Assembly (NCBI GenBank): GCA_963747835.1
Contig: CAVVGO010000005.1
Coordinates: 558,001 to 622,000, forward strand
DNA: 64,000 nucleotides
Source: JAJPKK01 sp963747835
GTDB lineage: Bacteria; Pseudomonadota; Alphaproteobacteria; Rhizobiales; Xanthobacteraceae
Direction of reading: 5' to 3'
A program made the position numbers and the translations under genes. Within the stretch, counting starts at the first letter, position 1, and each line of letters starts with the position of its first letter. The notes beneath the pieces are model-generated. The model did no database searches and was not told the origin of the DNA. It was given only the letters and a program-made list of their open reading frames with translations. Of the stretch, positions 45,985 through 56,286 are shown in pieces.

Positions 45985-47220
45985 ATGAAACGAATTGTCG
46001 TTCTCATTGACGGCACCTGGAACAAGGAAGGGAGCGGCGACGACACGAATGTGGCCAAACTCGATTGTGCAAAGATTGTTGCCAACAGCTTCATCAAGGC
46101 AACCGCGACCGACAGAACGGTGCAGCTTGTGCTCTATCACGACGGCGTCGGTGCCGACGGCGATCTGGCCAAGAGGTTTCTTGGCGGCGCGATCGGCTTC
46201 GGCCTCAAGAAAATCATTCTGGATGCGTATGGGTCGGTCGTTGAAAACTATGCGGGGGGCGATGAGATCTACATCTTCGGATTTTCGCGCGGGGCCTATG
46301 CGGCGCGGGCTCTTGCGGGCCTGATCGGCGCCTCCGGAATTCAACGTAACAAGGGGACCGATGGTTTCGAGACCGCCTGGCAGCACTATCGCGTCGCGCC
46401 GGCGGTGAGGAGCGGGCCGCAGACGGCGGGATCGACCGATCAAAAAACCATCACCGATTATAAAACCCTTGTCGATCAAAACGCCTTTCACGACACGCGC
46501 TCGATCAAATGCGTCGCCGTGTGGGATACGGTCGGCTCTTACGGTGTGCCTGCCGGTTTCGGGCTCGCGGCGCTGGGAAGGTATTTCACGCTTCTCACGC
46601 TCGGCTTTCACGACACCAGTTTTGGCGAGCATGTTGCCGTCGGCCTGCATGCCGTCGCGGTCGACGAGCATCGACGTCCTTTTGTTCCGACGTTCTGGAC
46701 CATACCGAAGGGCCAGCAGCCGAACGGGCAGGTCGAGCAGACCTGGTTTGCCGGCGCGCATTCCAATGTGGGTGGCGGCTACGCCGACTGCGGCCTCTCC
46801 GATCAGGCGCTGATCTGGATGATCGCGCGCGTGCAGGCCCTGACCGGACTGGAGTTCGACCTGGCGGCCATCAAGGCAAACACCAAGCCGACCATCGGCG
46901 GCGCGGTCATCAATTCGACGAAGGGTTGGCCTCTCGACGAGCGCTTGCCGCATTACCGCACAATCCTGTCGCCCGACGCCATTCACCACGGCTACGTGTT
47001 CAACAGCAAGGAGCCGCAAGAAGAGCATATCAACGAGCGCGTTCATTGGAGCGTGGTGGCCAAACGGGCAGGGCCGGCGGGCGCGCTTGGCGCCACACTT
47101 CCGGGGTCAGGCGGCCCGCCCGGCGCCGCCGTTGCAGGCTACAATCCACCGAATCTGCCTTCGGATATTCCGCCGGATAAGATCGCGACAATAACCGCCG
47201 AAGAGCAGGCGCTGCTTTGA
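45985..47220 (+). CDS. DUF2235 alpha/beta-hydrolase
   Basis: A 411-residue protein from ATG 45985 (GCGAGGA site). It begins KRIVVLIDGTWNKEGSGDDT, the family's first block, and has the nucleophile elbow in IFGFSRGAYAARALAG (Ser101 in Gly-x-Ser-x-Gly). VAVWDTVGSYGVPAGF carries the conserved WDTV block, and WFAGAHSNVGGGYADCGLSD the catalytic His/Asp region. Members include type VI secretion phospholipase effectors, but no secretion, VgrG or immunity gene is nearby and there is no signal peptide. A cytoplasmic lipase or esterase is the safer reading. Confidence 0.87.
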   Translation: MKRIVVLIDGTWNKEGSGDDTNVAKLDCAKIVANSFIKATATDRTVQLVLYHDGVGADGDLAKRFLGGAIGFGLKKIILDAYGSVVENYAGGDEIYIFGFSRGAYAARALAGLIGASGIQRNKGTDGFETAWQHYRVAPAVRSGPQTAGSTDQKTITDYKTLVDQNAFHDTRSIKCVAVWDTVGSYGVPAGFGLAALGRYFTLLTLGFHDTSFGEHVAVGLHAVAVDEHRRPFVPTFWTIPKGQQPNGQVEQTWFAGAHSNVGGGYADCGLSDQALIWMIARVQALTGLEFDLAAIKANTKPTIGGAVINSTKGWPLDERLPHYRTILSPDAIHHGYVFNSKEPQEEHINERVHWSVVAKRAGPAGALGATLPGSGGPPGAAVAGYNPPNLPSDIPPDKIATITAEEQALL

Positions 47221-47305
47221 TACTCGGCTGCAATTTTTGTGCGTAAACGCCCTTTGTCTCGGTCACCCGAGTCTTGTTCGCCGAGCGGCCCCGAGAAAGA
47301 TCGGG

Positions 47306-47328
47306 ATGCCCGCGACAAGCGCGGGCAT
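47306..47328. repeat. Dispersed repeat hairpin, partial copy 3
   Basis: A perfect 9-bp stem (ATGCCCGCG / CGCGGGCAT) with an ACAAG loop, identical to the hairpin in copy 1. It lies in the 147 bp between two convergent genes ending at 47220 and 47368. It may act as a transcription barrier in either direction, but no T-tract follows. Confidence 0.65.
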
Positions 47329-47367
47329 GGCGAGAGAGTGAAAGTGTGGGCGAGTAGCGCGCCGATG

Positions 47368-48385
47368 CTATTTCACGATGCTTGGCATGACGTCCTCAGC
47401 AAACGCCTGCATCTGATCGAGCAACTCCTGCAAACCGTTCGCCGCGAAATAAAGCCCCAGGAAATGGGTGACGCCGGCCTCCTTCAACGCCTCCGCCTTG
47501 GCGATCACCGCGTCGGCATTGCCGACCAGGTTGATGTCCTCCATGGGAAGGCCTGAGTGCTCCTTGAGCGTCGATTTGCGAAGCGACATCAGGTGCTTGT
47601 ACATCTGGCTCTGCTTGAAGCGGGCGACCGCCGCTTCCTGGCTGGCGCCGAGATGGACGACATATTGCGGCGCGACCGCAATCGTTTGCGGATCGCGTCC
47701 GGCCTTCGCGGCTAGCTCCTTGAGTTGCGCCACATGACCGCGCAGGCGATCCGCTTCCAGCGCGGCCGGGATCCAGCCGTCGGCGGTTTCGACGACGCGG
47801 CGCAAATGATTGGCGCTGTTGCCGCCGAAATAGATCGGCAGCCGCTCCTGCTTCGGCTTGGGGAAGAACTCGACATCGCGAAAGCGATAATACTTGCCGT
47901 CGAACGAACTGACGCGCTCGGAAAAAAGCAGCTGCAACGCTCGCACGCCCTCCTCGACCATGTCGCCGCGATGCACGTCGGCGTCCGGCCACAGCGCCTC
48001 GAATTCCTCGCGATAGGCGCCGACGCCGACGCCGATCTCTAGCCGGCCGCCGCTGAAGTGATCGAGCGTCGCGATCTGCTTCGCCACCACCACGATGTCG
48101 CGGCGCATCGGCAGCACCAGAATGCCGGTGCCGAAGCGCAGCGTCTTGGTGTGCGCGGCGAGGAACGCGTAGGTGACGAGCGGCTCCCAGAACCGCGGCG
48201 GCATGCGGGAATTCCGCCCGCACATAGTGCTGGGTCGTCATGTGGTCATTGCCCCACACCGAATGGTAGCCGAGCTTTTCGGCCAGCTGCGCGATGCGGA
48301 CCAGTGCCTCAGGGTCGGCGAACGGGATCGGATAGGTCAGGCCTTCCATGCCGGTGGGAAGTCCGGCGCTGACGATAACGCTCAT
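47368..48385 (-). CDS. LLM-class flavin/F420-dependent oxidoreductase, frameshifted
   Basis: A luciferase-like TIM barrel. The start ATG 48385 has an AAGGAAG site and reads GLPTGMEGLTYPIPFADPEA to TTQHYVRAEFP. An extra base at about 48204-48209 shifts the frame; the other frame continues MPPRFWEPLVTYAFLAAHTK through GGRLEIGVGVGAYREEFEAL to 47368. Joined length is about 339 residues. Whether it uses FMN or F420 cannot be decided here. It is the last gene of the leftward hydantoinase-type operon, after a 190 bp gap holding a repeat. Confidence 0.82.
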
Positions 48386-48463
48386 CGGGTTCTTCCTTAT
48401 GCTTTGCAGCGGATTCTGTTTAGCTTCACATACTTCATGAGTTGGGGCCGGAATACATCATAG

Positions 48464-48550
48464 GTCGTGGCCTAGCTTGTCCCGGCCGCCTCGCTTAGGA
48501 AGGTACCGTGCCCTCCTTATCGGGGGCGCCGGGACAAGCCCGGCGACGAC
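48464..48550. repeat. Dispersed intergenic inverted repeat, copy 4 (diverged)
   Basis: The arms GTCGTGGCCTAGCTTGTCCC and GCCGGGACAAGCCCGGCGAC face each other about 40 bp apart and would form a long imperfect hairpin. The sequence is related to the CCCGG arm of copies 1 and 2. It lies between the LLM oxidoreductase gene and hyuB, so it would be transcribed within the operon if that is a single unit. Confidence 0.65.
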
Positions 48551-48572
48551 AAATTAAACCTTTCTAAATCAC

Positions 48573-50311
48573 CTACGGACTACCGGCGTAACCTTGGGCC
48601 CCGCGGCGGCCTGCTGTGGCCTCCACGTCGATACTGAGATCGTCGCGGATGATCACACCGTAATCCGCGGCCGCCGCCTCGCGTGTCACCAGCCCGAGCT
48701 TCACGTCCTCCAGCACCCGCGCCGGATCGCGTGTTTGCGGATCGCCGAGGCCGCCGCCGCCCGGCATCTCGATGAGCAGCGTGTCGCCCTTCGGCACGGT
48801 CTGCTGTCCCTTGCCGCGCAGGCGCGCGCCCGACGCGAGCCGCAGCAAGCCCGCCTCGCCGTCCTTGCCGCCGTCGCGCCCGCGCGGCGGGAAATCGACG
48901 CGATCATAGATCGCGCTGATGGCGAACGGCGCATCGTCGAGGCTCGATACCTCCATCACCTGGCCGAGGCCGCCGCGGAACTCGCCGGCGCCGCCGGAAT
49001 CGACGCGGTATTCCTTGCGCCGGATCAACAGCGGCGACATCGCCTCGGTCACCTCGACCGGCACGTTGCGCACGCCGCTCGGAAACGCGGTCGCGGAAAG
49101 TCCGTCCTTGCCGGGCCGCGCGCCGGTGCCGCCGGAGTGGAAGGACATCACGTCGAACGCGACCGCGGCGGCAAGGTCACCCGGATCACCATCGACGCGG
49201 CCGGGTCCGCCCATGGCGAACAGGTTCCACAGGCAGGACGTGCCCTCCGCCGGCACTTGTCCCTTCAGCGCGTGGTGCAGGCAGCCGATGACGAGGTCGG
49301 GCAGCATCTGGCCGGTGATGTGGCGCGCCGCCACCGGCAGCGGATGCTTGGCGTTGAGGATGCAGTTCTCCGGCACGCCGACCGAGATCACCGACAACGA
49401 GCCTTCGTTGTTGGGCACGTTCGGCGCGACGATGCATTTGATGCCGAAGGCGGTATAGGCCTCGGTGTAGCAGAGCGGCACGTTGATGCCGAAGCGCGGA
49501 CGGTCCCGACGTGCCGGTGAAATCGACGTGGATGCCGTCGGCGCCCACCGTCAGGGCGGCGACGAGGTCAAGCGGCTTGTCGTAGCCGTCGAGCCGCATG
49601 GTGTTGCGATAGACGCCGGCCGGCACCTTGCGCACCGCCTCGCGCATCGCGGCGTGCGAACGCTCCAGGATGTGGTCGCCAAGCGCGATCGAGCGTCTCG
49701 ATCGTCGAACTCGCCCATCATCTCGCAGCAGGCGCCGGCTGCCGACATCGTTGCAGGCGGCAAGCGAATAGAGGTCGCCGACGACCTGGACCGGCTCGCG
49801 CACATTGCCGCGCACGATCTCGATCAGCGTTTCGTCCACGCCCGCCGCGTGGCAAAGCGCATCAGCGGAATGTAGATGCCCTCCTCGATAGACCTGGCGC
49901 GCATCGGGGCCCATGCCGCGCCCGCCGATATCGACGACGTGGCAGGTGCAGGCGAACATCGCGACCAGCCGGCCGTCGCAGGAACACCGGCGTGACGATG
50001 GTGAAATCGTGGAGATGGCCGGTGCCCTTCCACGGATCGTTGGTGACGAAGACGTCGCCCGGGCTGCATCGTCTGAGTCGGAAAGCTGGTCGATGAAGTG
50101 ATAGACCGCGCGCGCCATGGAATTGACGTGGCCGGGCGTGCCGGTCACCGCCTGCGCCAGCATGCGGCCCTTGACGTCGAACACGCCCGCCGAGACGTCG
50201 CCCGCTTCGCGCGTCGAGGTGCTGAAGCCGGTGCGGACCAAGCGTCTGCGCCTGCTCCTCCACGACCGCGATCAGGCGATCCCACATGATCTGCCGGTGG
50301 ATCAGCGACAT
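48573..50311 (-). pseudogene. hyuB: Hydantoinase/oxoprolinase B subunit, multiply frameshifted
   Basis: ATP-dependent hydantoinase or oxoprolinase B-type subunit. The C-terminal 300 residues are intact (GIKCIVAPNVPNNEGSLSVI to MPGGGGLGDPQTRDPARVLE, the family's Gly-rich end). Upstream pieces sit in three frames: MSLIHRQIMWDRLIAVVEEQ at the start (50311), FSTSTREAGDVSAGVFDVKG, VFVTNDPWKGTGHLHDFTIV and FACTCHVVDIGGRGMGPDA. About eight indels between 49500 and 50250. Joined length of about 579 is normal. With HyuA it hydrolyses a cyclic imide or lactam, or carboxylates a ketone. Confidence 0.85.
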
Positions 50312-50326
50312 TCGCCCTGTTGTCGG

Positions 50327-52427
50327 TCATGGTTCTGTCCGCGTCAGCACGATGTAGCCGAGCCCGTTGATGCGCGCCGTAAAGCCGGCGGTCACCACTG
50401 TGGTGGTCTCGTCCTCGATGATCAAGGCCGGACCGGACGAGCATATCGCCGGCGGCAAGTGCGGCGCGGGCGTAGATCGGCACGTCGACAAGTTCGCCGG
50501 TGGCGGGGTCGGCGACGCGGCCACTGCCGCTGCGGCTTCACGGCGCGGTCCGGCGGTGACGGCGGGCAGGGCGCGACTGCCGGCGCCGACGGCGGCGAGC
50601 CGCAGCGCCCAGCTCAGAACCTCGACATCGAGCCCGGGGATGTTGCGGCCGAACTGCGCCGCGTATTGCGCCTCGAACAGGCGGGCGAGGTCGGCGCGCC
50701 CGGCCGCCGTGAACTCGCCGGCCGGGATCGGTACGGTGACCTCGTGGCCCTGGCCGCGATAGCGCATGTCGGCGGTCCAGGATTCGACGAGCGGCGCGCT
50801 CGGCGCGCCGCGGCGGACCACGGCCTCGGCCTCGGCGCGCATTTCGCGACGCAGCGCGTTGAGCGCCGGCGGGATCGAAGCTGTCGTCGAGACGGACGTG
50901 GCGGCTGCGCACCACCTCATACGCGACCGGCGCCATCAGAAACCCGAGCGCCGAGCCGACGCCGGCGCCGGTCGGCACCACCACCGTGTCGATGCCGAGC
51001 TTGCCGGCCAGCCGTGCGGCATGCAGCGGTGCCGCGCCGCCGAACGCGATCATGGCGCGGCCGCCGAGTTCCTTGCCGCGCTCGACCGCGTGGACGCGCG
51101 CGGCATTGGCCATGTTTTCCTCGACGACATCGGAGATGCCGAGCGCCGACGCCGATGTCGTCCAGCCCGAGCGGCTTGCCGATCGCGGCCGCGACGGCGG
51201 CGCGCGCCGCGTCGGGCACGAGCTTGAGCGTGCCGCCGGCAAAGCGATCGGGGCGGATGCGGCCGAGCACGCACATCGCCGTCGGTCACGGTCGCGGCGG
51301 GTGCCGCCGCGTGCCGATAACAGGCCGGGCCGGGCTCGGAGCCGGCGCTTTCCGGGCCGACCCTGATGCGGCGAAAGCTGATCGACCAGGCGATCGAGCC
51401 GCCGCCGGCGCCGATCTCCACCATCTCGATCACCGGCACGCGCACCGGCAGGCCGCTGCCCTTGAGGAACCGGTACTGCCGCGCGACCTCGAGGCTGCGC
51501 GAGATTTCCGGCTTGCCGTCGTCGATCAGGCAGATCTTTGCGGTGGTGCCGCCCATGTCGAACGAGACGATATCGATCGTAGCCGCATTGTCCGGCGATC
51601 CGCGCCGCCAGGATGGCGCCACCGGCCGGGCCGGATTCGACAAGCCGGATCGGGAAGTCGGCGCGCGGTCTCGACCGTCGTCAGGCCGCCCGCCGAGGTG
51701 ATCAGGAACAGTGGGCAGCCGATGCCGCGTCCGCGCAAGCGCGTCGTCGAGGCCGCCGCAGATAGCGGTCCATCAGCGGCTGCACATAGGCATTGGCGCA
51801 GGCGGTGCACCAGCGCTCGTATTCCCGCATCTCCGGGCAGGCCTCGCTCGAAAGCGTGATCCACAGATCGGGCAGGAGCTTTGCGAGGACCTCGCGGGCG
51901 CGCCGCTCGTGCGCCGGATTGACATAGGAATGCAGAAAACCGATGGCGACACTGGTCGACCTCTTCGCGCGCCAGCGTCTTCGCCACCTCGACGAGCGCG
52001 CTCTTCGTCGAGCGGCGATCACCACCCGTCCGCGCGCCTCCGATCCGCTCGGGCACCGGCAGCCGCAGATCGCGCGGCACCAGCGGCGGCGGCTTGTCCA
52101 TGAAGATGTCGTATTGCTCGAAGCGGTTCTCGTGGGCGATCTCGAGCGAATCGCGGAAACCCTTCCGTGACGATCAGGGCGGTGCTGGCGCCCTTGCGTT
52201 CGATGATCGCGTTGGTGGCGAGCGTGGTGCCGTGGATGATCGTGCCGAGGTCGGCAGCGGCGCAAGCCCGCTGCGCTTCAGGATCAGTTCGATGCCGGTC
52301 ATGCACCGCCTTCCTCGGGCGCGCGCGGCGTCGTCAGCACCTTGCCGCTGAGGAACCGGCCGTCATGTTCGAGCGCGAGATCAGTGAAGGTGCCTCCGAT
52401 GTCTACCGCCAATCGTGCATTGGTCAT
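50327..52427 (-). pseudogene. hyuA: Hydantoinase/oxoprolinase A subunit, multiply frameshifted
   Basis: The start ATG 52427 gives NARLAVDIGGTFTDLALEHD, the ASKHA ATP-binding fold. Other recoverable pieces are LGTIIHGTTLATNAIIERKG, REEVDSVAIGFLHSYVNPAH split across frames, IDIVSFDMGGTTAKICLIDD and MVEIGAGGGSIAW, all family landmarks in order. Ten or so single-base indels break it, but the joined length of about 700 residues is normal. It lies 15 bp upstream of hyuB. Homologues include N-methylhydantoinase, 5-oxoprolinase and acetone/acetophenone carboxylases, so the reaction stays open. Confidence 0.85.
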
Positions 52428-52463
52428 TCTCGGCCTGAGGTTATACGGCGCGGTTGGCGAAGG

Positions 52464-53442
52464 TCATCGCACCTTCTCCAACGTATTGCGGATGTCGCCG
52501 GGTCGGTAAAGCCGGCAAGCACGATCTCGTCCAGCCCAATTTCTCGGTAGGCTGCAAGTCGCGTACGGGCCTGCGCGGCGGTTCCGCTGGTGGTATGACG
52601 GCGCACGATGTCGTCCGTCACCAGGCTTTCGACCGATTGCCAGTCGTTGCTCGCGCAAGCGGCGCGCAGAGCGGCTTGATCGAGCCTAGCCCGGCCATCT
52701 CCAGGTTGCGTGCGTGATGGTCGCTGCGCAGGATGAAACCGAGCAGGCGGCGTGCGCGCTGGAGCGCATCGTTCTCTTGCTCGCCGACGAACGTGCACAC
52801 GATGCCGATCTTCTCCGCCGGCGCGCCCCTTGGCGCCATGGTCGACATGGTCGAGGCACCAGCGGACGAATGGCAACGACGTGCCGCCGGAGACGATGAC
52901 GCCATCGGCGGCGCTGCCGGCCAGCTCCAGCATTTGCGGGCCCGACGCCGCCAGCATGATGGGTACGGCTCGTGCCGCATTGATCAGCCGGCGGCGGTCG
53001 ATCTTGAAGACTTCGCCGGCATGTTCGATCGCTTCGCCGGCCAGCAGCCCGCGGCAGATTGCGATCGCTTCGCTTATGGTGCGGAGCGGCCGGGCCGCCG
53101 CGATGCCGGCGCCGTTAAGGTCCGTCGGTGCCCCGACCCCGAGCGACAGGACCATGCGGCCGGGAAACATCTCGTCCAAGGTCGCCGCCGCCATGGCGGC
53201 AACAACCGGGTGCGGCGGAGTAGGGGCTGATGGCGAGAAGGCCCACGCGAATCCGGCGCGTTGCCGAAAGGGCAACCGCCGCCAGGGCGACGGGATTCGC
53301 GCTGGAACAGGTGGCACGCAATCCACAGCGTTCGCACACCGCCGGCTTCGGCGGCCTGCGCTTGTGCGGTGATCAGCGGCGCAGGCGCAAAGCCGTCGAC
53401 CAGGAAGCCCAGGTCGGACATGGTATCAGACATGGAAATCAT
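52464..53442 (-). pseudogene. LLM-class flavin-dependent oxidoreductase, multiply frameshifted
   Basis: A luciferase-like protein split across three frames. Pieces in order are MSDLGFLVDGFAPAPLITAQ, LWIACHLFQRE, AAATLDEMFPGRMVLSLGVG, EVFKIDRRRLINAARAVPIM, AASGPQMLELAGSAADGVIV and, near the end, IGLDEIVLAGFTDPGDIRNT. The stop at 52464 and starts at 53442, 53433 or 53421 give about 320 residues. It overlaps the PLP-enzyme gene upstream and precedes hyuA by 36 bp. Probably a monooxygenase feeding the hydantoinase step, or acting after it. Confidence 0.78.
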
Positions 53443-54664
53443 AGCGCCGGGCGAGCGCTTCGCTCATGGCGTCCAGGTCCGCCGGCACCAGCGGCACGTC
53501 GTCGGGGCGAGGGGCGGCCCGGTCGATATCTTTCAGTCCACTCGCCGTCAGGATCACGGCGACGGTATCGCGGTCGGCGATGACACCCGATTTACGGAGA
53601 TGGTCGATCGCCGCGAAGGGAGTAGCGGAGGACGCCTCGGCAAAAAGTCCTTCCTCGGCAGCCACGCGTCGCTGCCACCGCGTGATCTCCTCGTCGCCCA
53701 CCTTCACGGCGACGCCGTTCGAATGCGAAAGCGCGTGGACCGCCTGGTAGGTGCTGCGCGCCGCATCGATCGAGATCGCAATGCTGGGTTTTCCTGTCGG
53801 CACGGGCTGCGGTACCTCGTGACCCAGCGCGAGGGCTGCTCCCAGGGAGCCGGAAATCTCGGCAGCGACCAGCCGCGGGCGCCTATCGATCCAGCCGAGT
53901 TCGAGAAGTTCTTCGAAGCCTTTCCACATGCCATAGAGTGCATCGCCGTAGCAGACCGGCAGGACGCACCAGTCGGGAGCCCGCCAGCCGTGTTGCTCGG
54001 CGATTTCGTAGGCGAGGGTTTTGTAGCCCTCGATCCCATAAGGGTTGCTGCCGACCGGCGGGTCGAGGAACGGCGATGTGGGAAACCAGCCATAGCGCCG
54101 CACCGCCCCGGCGAGCAGCGTCCAGCGATCGTCCTTGCTGGCGGCCGCAATCGCCATCGCCCCGTAGGCGCGGATTTGCGCCAACATGGGGGCAGGGGAG
54201 TCGCGCAGCGTGAACACGACGCAGGGCAGGCCGGCACGCGCACTGTAGGCCGCCGCAGCCGCACCGGCGTTTCCCGATGACGCGCAGGCGATGACGCGTG
54301 CGCCGCGCGCCCGTGCGACCGAGACCGCCACCGTGGCGAGGCGATCCTTGAAGGAGGAGGTCGGATTGCGCAATTCGTCCTTGACGAACACGCGTCCGAG
54401 GTCGAGGCGGGCAAGCGGAACAAGCGGCGTCATGCCTTCGCCGAGGGACACGGCGGCGCCGGCCTCGACCGGCAGGAAATCCGCGTAGCGCCACAGCGAC
54501 GCCGGCTGTTTGGGCAGCGCATCGCGGGCTAAGCGGACGGGTTCTCCATGGACGACCGTCAGATTGGAGGCCACGCCGGCGTCGCGGCAGCGCGGGCACT
54601 CGTAGCTCTCTGGAGGGTAGAGCCTTCCGCAGCGGATGCATTTCAACGCCCGAATAGCGGCCAC
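53426..54664 (-). CDS. Threonine synthase-like PLP-dependent enzyme with zinc ribbon
   Basis: A 412-residue fold-type II PLP enzyme. An N-terminal zinc ribbon (Cys9, Cys12, Cys23, Cys26) precedes the catalytic core. The Schiff-base Lys is in NPTSSFKDRLATV (Lys106), the phosphate loop later includes ACASSGNAGAAAAAYSARAG, and YGDALYGMWKGFEEL is family-typical. Biosynthetic threonine synthases usually sit with hom and thrB; this one heads an operon with monooxygenases and hydantoinase genes. It may be a catabolic beta-eliminase or ammonia-lyase. That is inference from context. Confidence 0.86.
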   Translation of the reverse strand: MAAIRALKCIRCGRLYPPESYECPRCRDAGVASNLTVVHGEPVRLARDALPKQPASLWRYADFLPVEAGAAVSLGEGMTPLVPLARLDLGRVFVKDELRNPTSSFKDRLATVAVSVARARGARVIACASSGNAGAAAAAYSARAGLPCVVFTLRDSPAPMLAQIRAYGAMAIAAASKDDRWTLLAGAVRRYGWFPTSPFLDPPVGSNPYGIEGYKTLAYEIAEQHGWRAPDWCVLPVCYGDALYGMWKGFEELLELGWIDRRPRLVAAEISGSLGAALALGHEVPQPVPTGKPSIAISIDAARSTYQAVHALSHSNGVAVKVGDEEITRWQRRVAAEEGLFAEASSATPFAAIDHLRKSGVIADRDTVAVILTASGLKDIDRAAPRPDDVPLVPADLDAMSEALARRYDFHV

Positions 54665-55079
54665 GCCATTGTCCTGGATGATGTCATGCTCTTTCTATCC
54701 GGAATTCACCCGAAGTCGAGTATCGCCAATCGATGGCTGGCGCGTCGCAAGGCGATGGTGAGGGGCGCCATTGTCATGGCGATACCTGCCATCTATGCTC
54801 GACAAACGAGGCGCGTTGGCCATCTGCCGGACCGGTCTTGATGCGTTGGTACGCACGCATCGCGCGCGTGGGGTGATGCCGCATCGGCGCTGAGATAGGT
54901 GTTTGCCGGTGCCGCAGTCATCTCCCCTCCCCTTGCGGGGAGGGGTCGGGGGTGGGGTCGAGAGCTGTGGCACTATTTTGCCACGCGGCACTACCCCCCA
55001 CCCCGACCCTCCCCCGACAAGGGAGGACGGAGAAGAGTGATGCCGCGCGTTTCGCACGCGCGAGACCGGAGAATGCCTG
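54665..55079. other. Non-coding interval with GC-rich inverted repeat
   Basis: A 415 bp gap between the divergent PLP-enzyme and livK-like genes. It must contain both promoters. Apart from the inverted repeat at 54926-55025 I see no gene, and no clear sigma-70 boxes. A GGAGA at about 55069 is the ribosome-binding site of the gene starting at 55080. Confidence 0.6.
54926..55025. repeat. GC-rich inverted repeat, different family from the ATGCCCGCG element
   Basis: The left arm runs from CCCTCCCCTTGCGGGGAGGG into a GTCGGGGGTGGGG stretch. The right arm has CCCCACCCCGACCCTCCCCC followed by GACAAGGGA, so the arms match inversely over about 30 bp around a 37 bp centre. The centre has a small GTGGC/GCCAC hairpin. 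Such CTCCCC...AGGGGTCGGGGGTGGGG elements are common between genes in GC-rich alphaproteobacteria. It could stall transcription. Confidence 0.75.
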
Positions 55080-56286
55080 ATGGGTCGTCGCGAGGGTTTG
55101 AAGGCGATTGCGCTGCTGGCCGGGCTGTGGCTTGCGGTTCTCTTCGGTGGTGGGTCCAGAGCGGCCGGTCCCGGCGTCACCGACCAGGAGATTCTCATCG
55201 GGGCGTTAGGCCCGCTCACGGGCTCGACTGCTTTCATGGGCGGCCCGGCGCGCGACGGAATGGAACTGGCGGTCGGCCAGATCAATGCCGCGGGCGGCGT
55301 TAACGGACGCAAGCTCAAACTCGTCTTCGAGCATGCGTTTACGCCGGCCGAAAGCGTTTCGGCGGCCAAGAAGCTGGTCGAGCAGGACAAGGTCTTCGTG
55401 CTCATCCTGGCGTCGGGCAGCACCGGCGCCGCTGCGGCCGCGGATTATGTCCGCGCCGCCGGCGTGCCGACCTACAATCTGTTCGGTTCGACCCCGGTCA
55501 TCCGCGAGCCGTTTGCCAAGAATGTGTTTCACGGTCAGAGCCCCGACGTCTCGGTCAGTGGCCAGAAGCTCGTCGATCGCGCGCTCGGCGCCGTGACGGG
55601 CGCCAAGAAAATCGGCATCTTGGCCGGGACCTACGCGTTCCCTCAAGCCAACCTGTCTCAAGCGCTCCCGCGACTGAAGGCCGCCGGCGTCGAGACGCTG
55701 GTCGAGCAGTTCGATCAGGGCGCCCGCGACTATACCTCCCAGCTTCTCGCCTTCGCACGCGAGCGTATTCCAGGCGTGATCGTGCTCGGGAGCTATTCGG
55801 AGGCGGGTTTTGCCGTCAAGCAGGCGCCCGAAAAGGGTTTGACGAACGTCACCGTGGATTCTCGACGGATCGGCCATCAACGACGCTATCATTCCGATCG
55901 TCGGCCCGGAGAATGCCAAGTTCGTCATCGGCGCCTCCAACTCTCCATATTATACGAAGCAGCCCGCAGCCCCGATGGAGAAAGTGCTCGCCGAATGGAT
56001 GGCGAAATTCGGCAGGCCGCCCCAGGGCCGGCCCAACGTCTACGACATGATCGGCTACGGCGATATGTACGTGCTCGCCGAGGCGTTGCAGGCCGCCGGC
56101 AGCGATCTGACATGGGACCGGCTGATCGACGCCTGGAGCAACCTCAAGGACGCAAGGCCCTCGAAGCTCGGCGGCGCCGACGTGATTTTTCCGGAAAGTT
56201 TCACGCCCACCGACCACCAGGGCAATAAGAAAATGGGCGACGCGGTCATCAAGGACGGCATCTGGCAGGTTCTGGGGTCGAATTAG
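55080..56286 (+). CDS. Branched-chain-type ABC substrate-binding protein (LivK-like), frameshifted
   Basis: A periplasmic receptor with a signal peptide (about residues 1-28, cleavage near SRAA). PGVTDQEILIGALGPLTGST and RDGMELAVGQINAAGGVNGR are the Peripla_BP_6 landmarks. After NVTVD an extra base near 55856 shifts the frame; the restored sequence ILDGSAINDAIIPIVGPENA continues to IKDGIWQVLGSN at 56286. Joined length is 402. It is the receptor of the importer encoded downstream. Such systems also carry aromatic acids, urea and amides, so the ligand is open. Confidence 0.86.

Noticed and set aside
45985..47220. Type VI secretion effector
   Set aside because: The DUF2235 match is real, but no VgrG, PAAR, chaperone or immunity gene is adjacent.
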